Shown piece by piece: positions 11,074 through 20,206 of a DNA stretch of 64,000 bases (position 1 is the stretch's first letter; each line of letters opens with the position of its first letter). The notes under the pieces were generated by a model. The model was not told where the DNA came from, did no database searches, and saw nothing but the letters and a program-made list of their open reading frames with translations. Position numbers and translations under genes: made by a program. The DNA is from Bog-473 sp963745175. Its GTDB lineage: Bacteria > Actinomycetota > Acidimicrobiia > Acidimicrobiales > RAAP-2. Location: assembly GCA_963745175.1 (NCBI GenBank), contig CAVUWK010000006.1, forward strand, positions 1-64,000, given 5' to 3'.

Positions 11074-11102
11074 ATTATATACAAGGAGCTGCGGACCTGA
11101 AA
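11074..11102 (-). promoter_or_regulatory. Candidate sigma-70-type promoter for the SDR gene
   Basis: On the minus strand there is TTTCAG (11102-11097), a 17-nt spacer and TATAAT (11079-11074), about 85 nt upstream of the SDR start. The spacing and the perfect -10 box support a promoter. Confidence 0.5.
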
Positions 11103-11155
11103 CTGGTCTGTCGACCCGCGGGCTGGAGCTCCGGCCTGTCCGAGCTGGCTGGCGA

Positions 11156-12379
11156 CTAGGAGGCGCGGCGGGTCAGAGCCCATCCGTTCTCAGCCATCAC
11201 AGCGTGGACCTCGTCCTCGCTGTATCCATGGCGTCGGAGATCCAAGGCGAAGGTGCGCGGTTCGGCTAACCCCTCGGCGTGTGGCCAGTCAGAACCGAAC
11301 AGGACGTGTTCCGTACCGATGAACTCTTTCAACTGCGCCAGGTTGTCCTCATAGAAGGGGGCGACCCAGACGTGCTGGTGTAGCCGTTCGACCGGATCCG
11401 ATTGGAACGAGCCAGGCATCTGGCTGTACGCCTTCTTCAGTTTCTTGATGAGTCCCGACACCCAACTCGCTCCGGACTCGATGCTCGCCACCCGCACCCT
11501 CGGGAAGCGGTCGAAAAGCCCCTGGCACAGGAAGGCGGCCATCGTCTCAAAGGGCGGGCGGTCGGAACCGAGGACCGTGCGGAGGGGGGAGAAGCGAAAA
11601 GACTCAAAGTCGCCGGAGGGCTCCCAGTCGTTCAGGTAGCGGCCGTATCCCGCGTCACCTGAGTGGATGCCGACGGTCACCCCGGACTCGTTGACCAGAC
11701 CCCAGAAAGGATCGAACCTGGTATCAGCGGGAGAGATGAGACCGCTCGGTGTGTGGGCTGGGCCGCCCTTGATGCAAACGATACGCGCATCAGCGTCGAG
11801 GACGCGACGGAGCTCGGCCACCGCAGCATCGACATCGATGAGCGTGATCATCGGCGCCGCGAAGATCCGCTCTTTGTATGCATAACCCCAGTCGTCTTCG
11901 AGCCACCGGTTGAACGCCTCGAAGGCGGCGACGAGTGCAGGCGGATCATCCGCGAGCGCTTCTTCCATGCCAACTCCGAGCGTCGGGAAGAGGAAACAAC
12001 CGTCAAGACCCTGGCGGTCCATGACAGACAGGCGAGCATCGCGATCCCGGTATTCAGATCGGATCGGCTCGAGATCACCAAAGAGGGACCGAATGTCCTT
12101 CGCTTCCTTGTTCCTCCCCCGAAAGTACTCGTCGAGGCTGCCTGGTTTCGCGACGGGGTCGAACAATGGGTTGGGGATGAATCTGTTCAACTTGCCGCCG
12201 ACGAGGAGTCGCTGCCGGCCATTGATTTCGGCCCATTGCATGGCGCGCTTGGCCATCGCCTTGTCGATATATCGGGTATAGGCGTCGGTCGCCTCGTAGT
12301 AGTGGTTGTCCGCGTCGAACGTCGTGTAGTCGACGACGGCACCCTGAGCGGACGCAGTCTCGGTGGTGATGGTGGTCAT
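11156..12379 (-). CDS. Amidohydrolase-2 family protein (copy B)
   Basis: A 407-residue TIM-barrel metalloenzyme. Strand 1 carries TFDADNHYYE, the centre has VGIHSGDAGYG and the C-terminal part has the family motif FGSDWPHAEG with the metal-binding Asp. The start MTTITTET at 12379 has AGGAG 5 nt before it, better than the upstream ATG 12406. It lies 51 nt downstream of copy C on the same strand and may be co-transcribed, although an AGTATGTG box 25 nt upstream of the start could be an own promoter part. Its substrate is unknown; decarboxylation or C-C/C-N hydrolysis are the family's reactions. Confidence 0.87.
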   Translation of the reverse strand: MTTITTETASAQGAVVDYTTFDADNHYYEATDAYTRYIDKAMAKRAMQWAEINGRQRLLVGGKLNRFIPNPLFDPVAKPGSLDEYFRGRNKEAKDIRSLFGDLEPIRSEYRDRDARLSVMDRQGLDGCFLFPTLGVGMEEALADDPPALVAAFEAFNRWLEDDWGYAYKERIFAAPMITLIDVDAAVAELRRVLDADARIVCIKGGPAHTPSGLISPADTRFDPFWGLVNESGVTVGIHSGDAGYGRYLNDWEPSGDFESFRFSPLRTVLGSDRPPFETMAAFLCQGLFDRFPRVRVASIESGASWVSGLIKKLKKAYSQMPGSFQSDPVERLHQHVWVAPFYEDNLAQLKEFIGTEHVLFGSDWPHAEGLAEPRTFALDLRRHGYSEDEVHAVMAENGWALTRRAS

Positions 12380-12430
12380 CTCACTCCTCGATCGGGGTTG
12401 CATCACATACTGATATCGGTCTTCAGATGC

Positions 12431-13306
12431 CTATTCGAGGCCGAGAACCCGAAGGGCATTGCCCCGCAGGAACTTCGGCCATACCTCGTCCTTGAAACCG
12501 ACGTTGACCATCTCGGTCATGATCCGTTCAAGGGACAGGCCCATGGGAAAGTACCCGGCGTAGATGATCTTGTCGGAGCCGCGGCTGTTGGCGTAGTTGA
12601 TGATGTCCTGCGGGTAGTACTTCGGCGCGAAGGCGCTCGTGGAATAGTGCAGACCCGGCCACTTCAGCATCAGCTTCACGGCCAGCTCGGTCCATGGTTC
12701 GCAGCCATGGCGCGTGACGAAGACCAGGTCGGGAAAGTCGTACATGACCTCGTCGATGAGTTCGACATGTTGGCAGGCCGCCTGCAGACGAGGTCCTGGA
12801 ATGCCGGCACAGCAGAAGATCGGGATGCCAAGCTCGACGCATTTGGCGTAGATCGGGTACATCTTCTTGTCGTTGATCGGCACCTGGGGGAAGGTCCCCG
12901 CCGGGAAGACCCCGACAGCTCGCGTGCCGAAGGTCTCGTGTTCGCGGACAAGGCGCCGGATTCCGTCCATCCCTTCGTTGGGATCGGCACCCGACGAAGG
13001 GATGAACCGGTCGGGGAACCGTTGCAACGCCTGGGCACCGGTTCCAGCGGGGTCACCGACACCGATCAAACCTTTCTCGATTCCCCAGAGGTCCATCTCC
13101 CGCACCGTCACGGCGATCGGGTCGTCGACGTCTTGCAACCCCTTCTCGGGAACGTCCTTGAACATGTACTCGACGGGGAAGTCGAACTCGTCCTTGGACT
13201 GTGCGTCCTTGGTCTGACGCGTGATGAACCTGTAGACCTCCTTCATGTCCCGATGGGGGAATCCCAACATGGTGTCGATTGCACCTAAGCCTTTGGGCAT
13301 GACCAT
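12431..13306 (-). CDS. Amidohydrolase-2-like protein lacking metal-site residues (copy C)
   Basis: A 291-residue protein with the Amidohydro_2 layout: DLWGIEKGLIGVGDP, GIPIFCCAGIPGP, FVTRHGCEPWTELAVKLM, and a final YINYANSRG-like block (NYANSRGSDKIIYAGYFPMG). The usual D-x-H motif at strand 1 is absent (AIDTMLGFP) and the late SDWP/SDFP Asp is replaced in YAGYFPMG. It may therefore be a metal-independent or non-catalytic member. ATG 13306 is preceded by GGAGG at 11-nt spacing. It is upstream of copy B on the same strand. Confidence 0.8.
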   Translation of the reverse strand: MVMPKGLGAIDTMLGFPHRDMKEVYRFITRQTKDAQSKDEFDFPVEYMFKDVPEKGLQDVDDPIAVTVREMDLWGIEKGLIGVGDPAGTGAQALQRFPDRFIPSSGADPNEGMDGIRRLVREHETFGTRAVGVFPAGTFPQVPINDKKMYPIYAKCVELGIPIFCCAGIPGPRLQAACQHVELIDEVMYDFPDLVFVTRHGCEPWTELAVKLMLKWPGLHYSTSAFAPKYYPQDIINYANSRGSDKIIYAGYFPMGLSLERIMTEMVNVGFKDEVWPKFLRGNALRVLGLE

Positions 13307-13472
13307 TCGAGAGGAGCCTCCTGACGTCCGCAGGCCCACTCGGCCAGCCGAGTGGCAAGGGACCACATACTAGAATTTGATTCCAGCCAGTGTCCAGGCG
13401 GGTGACGCCGCGCCGCGTCTGCTGCTCTGCCAACGGCATCCCTACCTGCAGACCCCTGACAGTAGAATTACG

Positions 13473-14126
13473 TTACAGCCTTTCCATCAGGAGATCCGCC
13501 AGGTCGCCGGGGCGAGTAAGGAATGGCGAGTGGTCAGTCGGCCACTCAATCACCCGATCCACCGGCGTTGCCATCTCAAACTGCGCTTCGGCCGGGATGG
13601 CACCGTCTCGGGTGCAGACGACATACGTGGACGGCATCGCGGGGGGTATCGAGGGCACCGCCAGCATGGCCGTGGCATCCAGGACCATTGGGCGGAGTCG
13701 AGGAACAATCGTCGCGACGACATCAGGCGCGCTGTCGCCGTAGAAAATCGTTTGGGCGAACTTCGGATCGAAAGAGCATCGATCTCCATGCCTGACGATC
13801 GCCTCGAGGAGTGGGAGTGGCCGGTCAACCAAGGCAGAGGCTGCTCCGGGGTTGACAAATGCCGCCAGAAAGACGAGGTGCACGACATTCGTCAGTTCCG
13901 AGACGGCTTGGCTGGCGACGGCTCCACCGTACGAGTGGGCGATCACGACCACCCGCTCGCCTTCGGCCGAGATGGCGGAACGAGCCGATTCGACATCGTC
14001 GGCGAACCCCGTGAATGGAAGCTCGACCGCGACCGCGTCGATCTCCCGGTCGCGCAATTCGGCGAGCACTCCGTCCCAGCACCAAGGTCCATGCCACGCA
14101 CCATGGATCAAGACAATTCGCGTCAC
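13473..14126 (-). CDS. Alpha/beta hydrolase
   Basis: A 217-residue esterase-like protein. It has the oxyanion motif HGAWHGPWCW near residue 8, the nucleophile elbow HSYGG (Ser65) and the terminal catalytic His199 in DHSPFL. The compact form resembles the plant methylesterase/hydroxynitrile lyase type of alpha/beta hydrolase. GTG 14126 begins 5 nt after the stop of the SDR upstream, so the two are one operon. It probably cleaves an ester, lactone or C-C bond made by the SDR pathway (inference). Confidence 0.87.
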   Translation of the reverse strand: MTRIVLIHGAWHGPWCWDGVLAELRDREIDAVAVELPFTGFADDVESARSAISAEGERVVVIAHSYGGAVASQAVSELTNVVHLVFLAAFVNPGAASALVDRPLPLLEAIVRHGDRCSFDPKFAQTIFYGDSAPDVVATIVPRLRPMVLDATAMLAVPSIPPAMPSTYVVCTRDGAIPAEAQFEMATPVDRVIEWPTDHSPFLTRPGDLADLLMERL

Positions 14127-14131
14127 CGGGA

Positions 14132-15055
14132 TCAGGTCTTCGAGTCGATTGGTCTCGAGGTCATGAGGTTGGTCTCAATGAGATAGTCGGGAGGGCTCAT
14201 TTCGATTTGTGACGTCGCGCGGTCCAGAATCTTCTTCTGCTGTTGCGGATTTGGAACGGTGATCCAGAAAGTGTCGTTGAGGATCCCTTGGAAGCAGATG
14301 TCGGCTACCTCGGACAACGGCGCGAACTGGACCTCCATCCCAGCTGCCTCCATCCGGCTCAGGTAGGCACCCAGAGCGTCACGCCCTTCCTTCGGAGGGG
14401 CACCCGGCCGGTCGTATCGCTCGGGCCGATTGGCCCCTGGCCGCCATATACCGGTGTTGAGCATTCCCGGTGTGAAGGTTGACGGGTAGAGCAGCGATGC
14501 GCTGATCTTGGCGCCGACCTCCCGGAGCTGACCCCAGAGGCACTCGGTGATGGTGGTCACCGCGGCTTTGGTCGTCGCGTAGACCGCGCTGTTTATGAGT
14601 GGGGTGAACCCGCCGTTACTCGACGTGGTGTTCACGATGTGACCCTCGACGTCCTGGGCGAGCATGGTGGGCACGAACGCGTGGATGCCGTTCACGACGC
14701 CCATCACGTTGACGTCGAGGGACCAGCGCCAGTCGTTGACGTGATGTTCCCATAGCTGACCCTCGGAGCCCGAGCCGATCCCCGCGTTGTTGCACAGCAC
14801 ATGGACTGCGCCGTACCGCTCGATCGCGGCGTCGCGCAGGCTCTCGACCGACTCGAGTGACGTGACGTCAGTGACCACGCCGGTGACGTCGAGACCCCGG
14901 TCTGCCAACTCCCCGGTTGTCTCCTCGACCAGAGCGGGGACGATGTCGGCCACCACGACCCTCATTCCTTCCGCGCCAAACCGCTCCACCATCGCCCGGC
15001 CGATGCCCTGACCTCCTCCGGTGACGACCGCCACCTTGCCGACCACGTCTCTCAA
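14132..15055 (-). CDS. SDR family oxidoreductase
   Basis: A classical SDR of about 307 residues with cofactor motif TGGGQGIG, the CNNAG motif, the active-site TTSSNGG serine region and YATTK as the catalytic Tyr-Lys. A C-terminal extension of some 60 residues (after GAYLSRMEAAG) is longer than in minimal SDRs. The start is taken as TTG 15055, 5 nt after AAGGGGAGG; the frame is open upstream to 15103, and a GTG 15046 is also possible. It is the first gene of a two-gene operon with the alpha/beta hydrolase and is divergent from the amidohydrolase pair at 15185. Confidence 0.85.
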   Translation of the reverse strand: MRDVVGKVAVVTGGGQGIGRAMVERFGAEGMRVVVADIVPALVEETTGELADRGLDVTGVVTDVTSLESVESLRDAAIERYGAVHVLCNNAGIGSGSEGQLWEHHVNDWRWSLDVNVMGVVNGIHAFVPTMLAQDVEGHIVNTTSSNGGFTPLINSAVYATTKAAVTTITECLWGQLREVGAKISASLLYPSTFTPGMLNTGIWRPGANRPERYDRPGAPPKEGRDALGAYLSRMEAAGMEVQFAPLSEVADICFQGILNDTFWITVPNPQQQKKILDRATSQIEMSPPDYLIETNLMTSRPIDSKT

Positions 15056-15130
15056 GACGGCCTCCCCTTGTCTGACGCGCCTCTTGGCCGGCTGGCGCCG
15101 CACCTTTCCGCATCGTCACGAAACAGACGA

Positions 15131-15159
15131 TTGCATATCATCTGTGATTGCACTATAAC
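15131..15159 (+). promoter_or_regulatory. Sigma-70-type promoter for the amidohydrolase pair
   Basis: TTGCAT (15131-15136), a 17-nt spacer and TATAAC (15154-15159). The predicted transcript would start about 20 nt before ATG 15185. It sits in the divergent gap with the SDR operon. Confidence 0.65.
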
Positions 15160-15184
15160 GCTGTCATAGGCCCAGGGGGTATTG

Positions 15185-16408
15185 ATGAACTCACTCGCCG
15201 ATGACCGCTACATCGTGATCTCCTCGGACGGGCACGCCGGCGCCGAGATGCTGGACTACCGGGACTACCTCGAGCGCCGCTACCTCGACGAATTCGATGC
15301 CTGGGCGAAGACGTATGTGAACCCTTATTCCGACCTCCAAGGGGAGACGGCCTACCGCAATTGGGACTCCGCGGCCCGCCTGCGCGAACTCGAGGATGAT
15401 GGCGTCGTCGCGGAGGTCTTGTTCCCCAACACCATTCCGCCCTTCTTCCCCTCGGGCAACCTCCTGGCGCGGCCACCGACACCAGATACCTACGAGCTCC
15501 GTTGGGCCGGGCTTCGGGCGCACAATCGCTGGTTGGCCGACTTCTGTGCGGAGACTCCGGGACGGCGTGCCGGCCTGGCACAGATTTTCCTCAACGACGT
15601 CGACGACGCCGTCGCGGAGATCACCTGGGCGCGTGAACACGACCTCTTCGGCGGGGTGCTGCTGCCGGGTGTCCCGCCCGACTCGGGACTCCCTCCGCTG
15701 TGCGCCCCTGACTACGACCCGATCTGGGCCGTCTGCCAGGACCTTGACATGCCGGTCAACAACCACTCCGGAGCCGCCGGGCCCGAGATGGGCGAGCACC
15801 TGGCCTCCATGGCCATCTTCATGGTCGAGCTGGGCTGGTTCTCCCATCGGGTGTTCTGGCACATGGCTTTTGGGGGCGCCTTTGCGCACTATCCCCGCCT
15901 GAAGCTGGTGCTCACCGAGCAATCGTCGGGTTGGGTGCCGGCCACCATCAGCATGCTCGACCACCAGTACTCGCGCTTCACCGACGCCGGCAACGCCGAG
16001 TCACATTTCGGTGCCGAGCTGATCAAGGAGATTCCCGAGCCGCCGAGCTTCTACTGGAAGAACAACTGCTTCGTCGGCGCCAGCTTCCTCCGACCCAACG
16101 AGGCACCTCTCCGCTACGACATCGGCATCGACAAGATCATGTGGGGCCAGGATTACCCGCATATCGAGGGGACGTACCCCTACACCACCCAAGCCTTGCG
16201 TCACACCTTTGCGGGGATCGAGCCTGATGAGGTGGGGCCCATGCTCGGAGGCAATGCCGCCCGCGTCTACGGGTTCGATCTCGAGCAGCTTTCCTCCGTG
16301 GCCGCTCGTGTCGGCCCTCGGGTCGACGAGGTGAACGTACCGCTCGAACACGTGCCTGCTGACTCCCATTCGCTCGCCTTCTCAGGAGGAGACCTCAAAC
16401 CGTGGTAA
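15185..16408 (+). CDS. Amidohydrolase-2 family protein (copy D)
   Basis: A 407-residue member with strand-1 motif VISSDGHAG, central VNNHSGAAGPEMG, KLVLTEQSSGWVP and the late metal motif WGQDYPHIEGTYP. This is the form common in actinobacterial catabolic clusters. ATG 15185 follows AGGGGG. Its stop overlaps the start of copy E by 7 nt (GTGGTAA), so the pair is translationally coupled and may form a hetero-oligomer. Substrate unknown. Confidence 0.88.
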   Translation: MNSLADDRYIVISSDGHAGAEMLDYRDYLERRYLDEFDAWAKTYVNPYSDLQGETAYRNWDSAARLRELEDDGVVAEVLFPNTIPPFFPSGNLLARPPTPDTYELRWAGLRAHNRWLADFCAETPGRRAGLAQIFLNDVDDAVAEITWAREHDLFGGVLLPGVPPDSGLPPLCAPDYDPIWAVCQDLDMPVNNHSGAAGPEMGEHLASMAIFMVELGWFSHRVFWHMAFGGAFAHYPRLKLVLTEQSSGWVPATISMLDHQYSRFTDAGNAESHFGAELIKEIPEPPSFYWKNNCFVGASFLRPNEAPLRYDIGIDKIMWGQDYPHIEGTYPYTTQALRHTFAGIEPDEVGPMLGGNAARVYGFDLEQLSSVAARVGPRVDEVNVPLEHVPADSHSLAFSGGDLKPW

Positions 16409-17677
16409 CCGAAAACTACGTCATCATCTCGTCCGACACCCATGCCGGGCTTCCCGACGCTCAGTACAAGGAGTACCTCGAGCCACAGTACCGAGACGCA
16501 TTCGACGAGGACCTGACACAGCGCGCCGCGCTCCGTGCCCCCATGAACGCCCAAGTGGCGGAGCTCGAGTTCGTCAAGGACTGGTACGACGAGAACGAGG
16601 AGGGACTTCGAGGGGGCTGGGATGCTGCTCGCCGCGATGCTGAGCTTGACGCAGACGGGGTGGTGGGTGAGGTCATCTTCCCGGACGCCGACGCAGTGTT
16701 GGGAGGAGCATCGGCTCCCTTCGGCGCCGGCCTCGGTGCAAGCGGAGAGTACGACCCGACGTTGTTGATGGCCGGCGCTCGAGCCCACAACCGCTGGCTG
16801 GCCGAACTGTGCAGCGACAGCCCCGACCGACGGTGCGGCCTCGCCATCGTGCCGATCCTGCACGATATCGACGCGGCCGTCGCGGAGATCAGGAGGGCCA
16901 AGTCCTCTGGTCTTGGTGGTGTTCTCATCCCTGCCATGTGGCGTCCGTACGCGCCCTACAACGACTCCCGCTATGAGCCCGTCTGGACCGTGTGCGAGGA
17001 GCTCGACATGGTCGTCCATACCCATACGGGACCCGCCCCTCGGGAGGAGATCGGCGCCGACCTCGGCATTTACGCCAACGAGACCATCTTCTGGACGATG
17101 CGGCCGATGTGGTTCCTCCTCTGGTCGGGTGCGTTCGAACGCCACCCCGGCCTCAAGTTCGCCGATCACGGAAGGGGGATCGTGGTGGGCGGCCGACCTC
17201 CTGTGGCGATCCGACATCGCGTACATGAACGAGCACGCCACCAAGAAGATGGGGGACATCGCTCCAAAATTGAAGATGCTGCCAAGCGAATACTTCGACC
17301 GCAACGTCTTCATCGGATCGTCCAATACCCGGCGCCGGGAGATCGCCCGACGTTTCGAGATCGGCGTCGGGAACATCATGTGGGGGAACGACTTCCCCCA
17401 TCCCGAGGGCACCTGGCCCCACACTCGCCAGTGGCTCCGCGACACCTTTTGGGATTGTCCGGTCGACGACGCTCGGCGGATCCTGGGATTGAACGCTGCA
17501 TCTGTGTACAACTTCGACCTCCAGAGGTTGCAGCCTCTGGCCGATCGTTTCGGGCCCACCCCGGCGGAGCTTGGGCAGACCGCCGATGTGGAACTCGAGA
17601 AGTGGAAGGGCGTCGAAGCAGCGGGTCGACCGTGGTTGTCAGGTGTGGAGGCGATGCCCGTCACGGTTTCCGAGTAG
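16402..17677 (+). CDS. Amidohydrolase-2 family protein (copy E), one frameshift near 17162
   Basis: Paralogue of copy D, about 424 residues after correction. It carries VIISSDTHAG, ARAHNRWLAELCSDSPDRR, VVHTHTGPAP and, in the second frame, WWAADLLWRSDIAYMNEH and WGNDFPHPEGTWP. The frame changes at 17161-17164, where removing one base joins LKFA to ITEGGSWWAADL. The start is GTG 16402, inside the end of copy D. A VOC protein follows 32 nt downstream. Because both halves are well conserved, a sequencing insertion is more likely than a dead gene. Confidence 0.83.
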
Positions 17678-17709
17678 CGGGACCGAGTCCGACCAACGAT
17701 TGGAGAGCG

Positions 17710-18132
17710 ATGGTATCGATCCTTTCTCAGTACTGCATCAACGTCAGCGATCTCGATAGGGCCATCGAGTTCTGGGAGGGCGTCATTGGCATCCCGGTCC
17801 AGAGCCGCACCGACATTCCAAACGTCAAGGAAGCGGTTCTGCAGTCCCCTGCTGGGGGAAGCCGGATGCAGCTTGCGCAACACCTCGATCAGAAGGGTCC
17901 GGTCGACATGGGGACCGCGATGTGGAAGCTCTATGTCAACACGGAAGACTGTGTTGCCCTCTATGACAAGGCCATTGCTGCGGGGTGCGAGTCGGTGTCG
18001 CCGCCGAGCAGGCTTGACCGTTGGCCGGTCACCATGGCCTATATCAAGGATTTCGAGGGCTATCTGGTGGAGTTCGTGGAGTACCACGAGGGCACTCCCC
18101 CCGGCGTTCCGGATCCCAAGGATTATCCATGA
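17710..18132 (+). CDS. VOC family (glyoxalase/dioxygenase superfamily) protein
   Basis: A 140-residue protein with one beta-alpha-beta-beta-beta pair: ILSQYCINVSDLDRAIEFWEGVIG at the N-terminus and a C-terminal DFEGYLVEFVEYHEG whose Glu is the usual metal ligand. The usual N-terminal His ligand is replaced (QYCINV), so its metal site may be incomplete. It lies downstream of the amidohydrolase pair and 20 nt before a TetR gene, so it is probably in the same transcript. Lyase, isomerase or dioxygenase functions are all known in the superfamily. Confidence 0.8.
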   Translation: MVSILSQYCINVSDLDRAIEFWEGVIGIPVQSRTDIPNVKEAVLQSPAGGSRMQLAQHLDQKGPVDMGTAMWKLYVNTEDCVALYDKAIAAGCESVSPPSRLDRWPVTMAYIKDFEGYLVEFVEYHEGTPPGVPDPKDYP

Positions 18133-18152
18133 GACGGTGCAGTTAGGCAGTC

Positions 18153-18827
18153 GTGGCGCAAAAAGGAAAAGTGGTTCCCGCAACAACCTCTCCCGGTGCA
18201 CCCGTCACGGTCGACAAGGTATCGGCGACGGCGAGAACGATGATAGAGAACGACGGCGTCGAGGCTTTCAGCATGCGCAAGCTCGCCGCCGAGCTCGGCG
18301 TGGGAACGCCGACCGTGTATTGGCACGTCGGCAACCGCAATGAACTCTTCAACAGGTTGATCGAGGAAATCAGCGAGCAATTCGGCAGGATCACCCCCCA
18401 GGGCGTTACGCCAACCGAGCGGGTCGCGTCAATTTCGAACACGCTCCTGCGAGAGGTGCGGGCCCATCCTCAGCTCATCGCCCTCTCGCAGACCCAGGGC
18501 CGCGGTGAGGCCATCTTCACGAAGGCCCAGGCAGTCCTCGCCCATGAGGTGACCGCCAGCGGTCTGCATGGTGAGGACGCAGCTTTTGCCGTCGAGACCG
18601 TCCTGGTCCACCTGGGCGGGTTCATCGTGCTGGAAAATGCATTGTCGCCCGACTACCGAGTGCGGGGGGCACAGGTCTGGGCGGAACAGGACACCGAGAT
18701 CGACGAGGCAATGAGCACCAGGCTTCAGCAACAGGTCGATCTCGACCGGATCTTCCGATTCACCCTGGACGCCATCCTCGGATCCATCTTCGGGACTGCG
18801 AAGTCCTCTGGTATTGGCGGCCAGTGA
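18153..18827 (+). CDS. TetR family transcriptional regulator
   Basis: A 224-residue DNA-binding repressor. The N-terminal helix-turn-helix is seen in FSMRKLAAELGVGTPTVYWHV, followed by a helical ligand-binding domain. GTG 18153 is the only good start. It closes the operon of amidohydrolases and the VOC protein, and could control it and the nearby divergent promoter at 15131 (inference). Ligand unknown, probably an acyl-CoA or aromatic intermediate. Confidence 0.88.
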   Translation: MAQKGKVVPATTSPGAPVTVDKVSATARTMIENDGVEAFSMRKLAAELGVGTPTVYWHVGNRNELFNRLIEEISEQFGRITPQGVTPTERVASISNTLLREVRAHPQLIALSQTQGRGEAIFTKAQAVLAHEVTASGLHGEDAAFAVETVLVHLGGFIVLENALSPDYRVRGAQVWAEQDTEIDEAMSTRLQQQVDLDRIFRFTLDAILGSIFGTAKSSGIGGQ

Positions 18828-18943
18828 CGACTACTGGTGTCGTGCGTATGCGCAACGTGCACGGTTGCCGTGCATGCGGGACCCTTCGTTTGTGAGGAGC
18901 CAGGAAGACAGAGGCTCCCGTTGACTCTGCGTAGTATCGCCAG

Positions 18944-19693
18944 ATGAACGGAGGAGCGATCGCAGTCACGGCCCATGGACTGCGTGACCCCGCGGTGCCA
19001 GAGATCGTGCTCGTGCACGGAGCAATGGATCGCGCCAAGAGCTTCCGGCGCGTGGTGGAGCATCTGGCCGATCTCAGGGTCGTCGACTATGACCGCCGCG
19101 GCTACGGCGAGTCGTTCCCGGGGGCGCCCCCGGCGTCCCTGGAGCAGCACGTGAACGATCTTCTGGGGGTCATGGGCGAGAGACCCGCCACCGTCGTCGC
19201 CCACAGTTTTGGGTGCGTGGTCGTCGTCTCGGCGGCAATCTCGCATCCCGACCGCTTCCAGGCCCTCGGCCTCTGGGAGCCGCAGGTGCCCTGGATGGAA
19301 TTCTGGCCACGGTCGGTCAGGCGTGGACTCGAGGCAATGGCGGCGGAAGATGACACGGATGCCCTTGCGGAACGGGTCTACGCATCGATGGTGGGCGAGG
19401 AGGCGTGGCGGCAACTTCCCGAAGAGCTCAAGGTGCGTCGGCGCGCCGAAGGGGTGGCCTTTCAGTCCGACGTCGTCTCTGGCCTCACCGAGCCCTTTCG
19501 CTGGGAGGATCTCAAGGTGCGCAGCCTCTTCGGCGTCGGCCTGCAGACCTGGCCCTTCGCCCAGGAAGCTGCCACGAAGCTGGCGGAGTCGCAGGGCGCA
19601 GACGTGTTCACCATCGCGGACGCCGGCCACACCGCGGATGTGAGCCACCCCGAAGAATTCGCAGAGTTCGTGCGGTGCGCGGCCAACCTCTGA
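18944..19693 (+). CDS. Alpha/beta hydrolase
   Basis: A 249-residue hydrolase with VLVHGAMD as oxyanion loop, YDRRGYGES, the nucleophile elbow AHSFG (Ser88) and a terminal AGHTADVSHP with the catalytic His229. It probably cleaves esters or thioesters. It is followed after 14 nt by a hotdog thioesterase on the same strand, forming an operon. Confidence 0.87.
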   Translation: MNGGAIAVTAHGLRDPAVPEIVLVHGAMDRAKSFRRVVEHLADLRVVDYDRRGYGESFPGAPPASLEQHVNDLLGVMGERPATVVAHSFGCVVVVSAAISHPDRFQALGLWEPQVPWMEFWPRSVRRGLEAMAAEDDTDALAERVYASMVGEEAWRQLPEELKVRRRAEGVAFQSDVVSGLTEPFRWEDLKVRSLFGVGLQTWPFAQEAATKLAESQGADVFTIADAGHTADVSHPEEFAEFVRCAANL

Positions 19694-19707
19694 AGGAAGG
19701 CTGAGAA

Positions 19708-20202
19708 ATGACGGATCAGCGGGCCGCAGGGGAGGGCGATGCGCTCACCCATTCGCCCGAGGAGCTTCTCGCTCGCTACCACAAGGCCACGGGGGGTCGC
19801 CCGGTCGCCACCCTCGAGATCGACGAGTGCACAGCACAACGGATCGTCGCGAGCGCACGATTCACTGACGGGCACACTCGCCCAGGGGGGATGGTCGCGG
19901 GTCCGATTCTGTTCACGTTGGCCGACACCATGGCCTACTTCGTCACCATCTCCAACTCGCCGAAGGGCTCCGAGGCATTCACGACCTCGATCTCGATGGA
20001 GTTCCTGAGGCCCGCGCCGGTCGGGGTCTTGATCGTGGAGGGCCGGCTCCTCCGATTCGGAAGACGATCCTGCGTGGTTGACACGACGATCCGGCGCGCC
20101 GATCGGGAAGAGCCGATCGCTCATGCGGTCGTGACGTACGCGCCCGTGTTCCGCGACGACACTCCACCGTCAGCGGACGCGGCACCTCACCGCCATTCGT
20201 AG
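19708..20202 (+). CDS. Hotdog-fold acyl-CoA thioesterase (PaaI-like)
   Basis: A 164-residue single hotdog domain. The helix motif GGMVAGPILFTLADTMAYF corresponds to the active-site helix of PaaI-type thioesterases and ISMEFLRPAPVG to the central strand. It would release CoA from a small or aromatic acyl-CoA. A GGAAGG site precedes ATG 19708. It is downstream of an alpha/beta hydrolase and convergent with an acyl-CoA synthetase 4 nt away. Confidence 0.85.
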   Translation: MTDQRAAGEGDALTHSPEELLARYHKATGGRPVATLEIDECTAQRIVASARFTDGHTRPGGMVAGPILFTLADTMAYFVTISNSPKGSEAFTTSISMEFLRPAPVGVLIVEGRLLRFGRRSCVVDTTIRRADREEPIAHAVVTYAPVFRDDTPPSADAAPHRHS

Positions 20203-20206
20203 GCGT

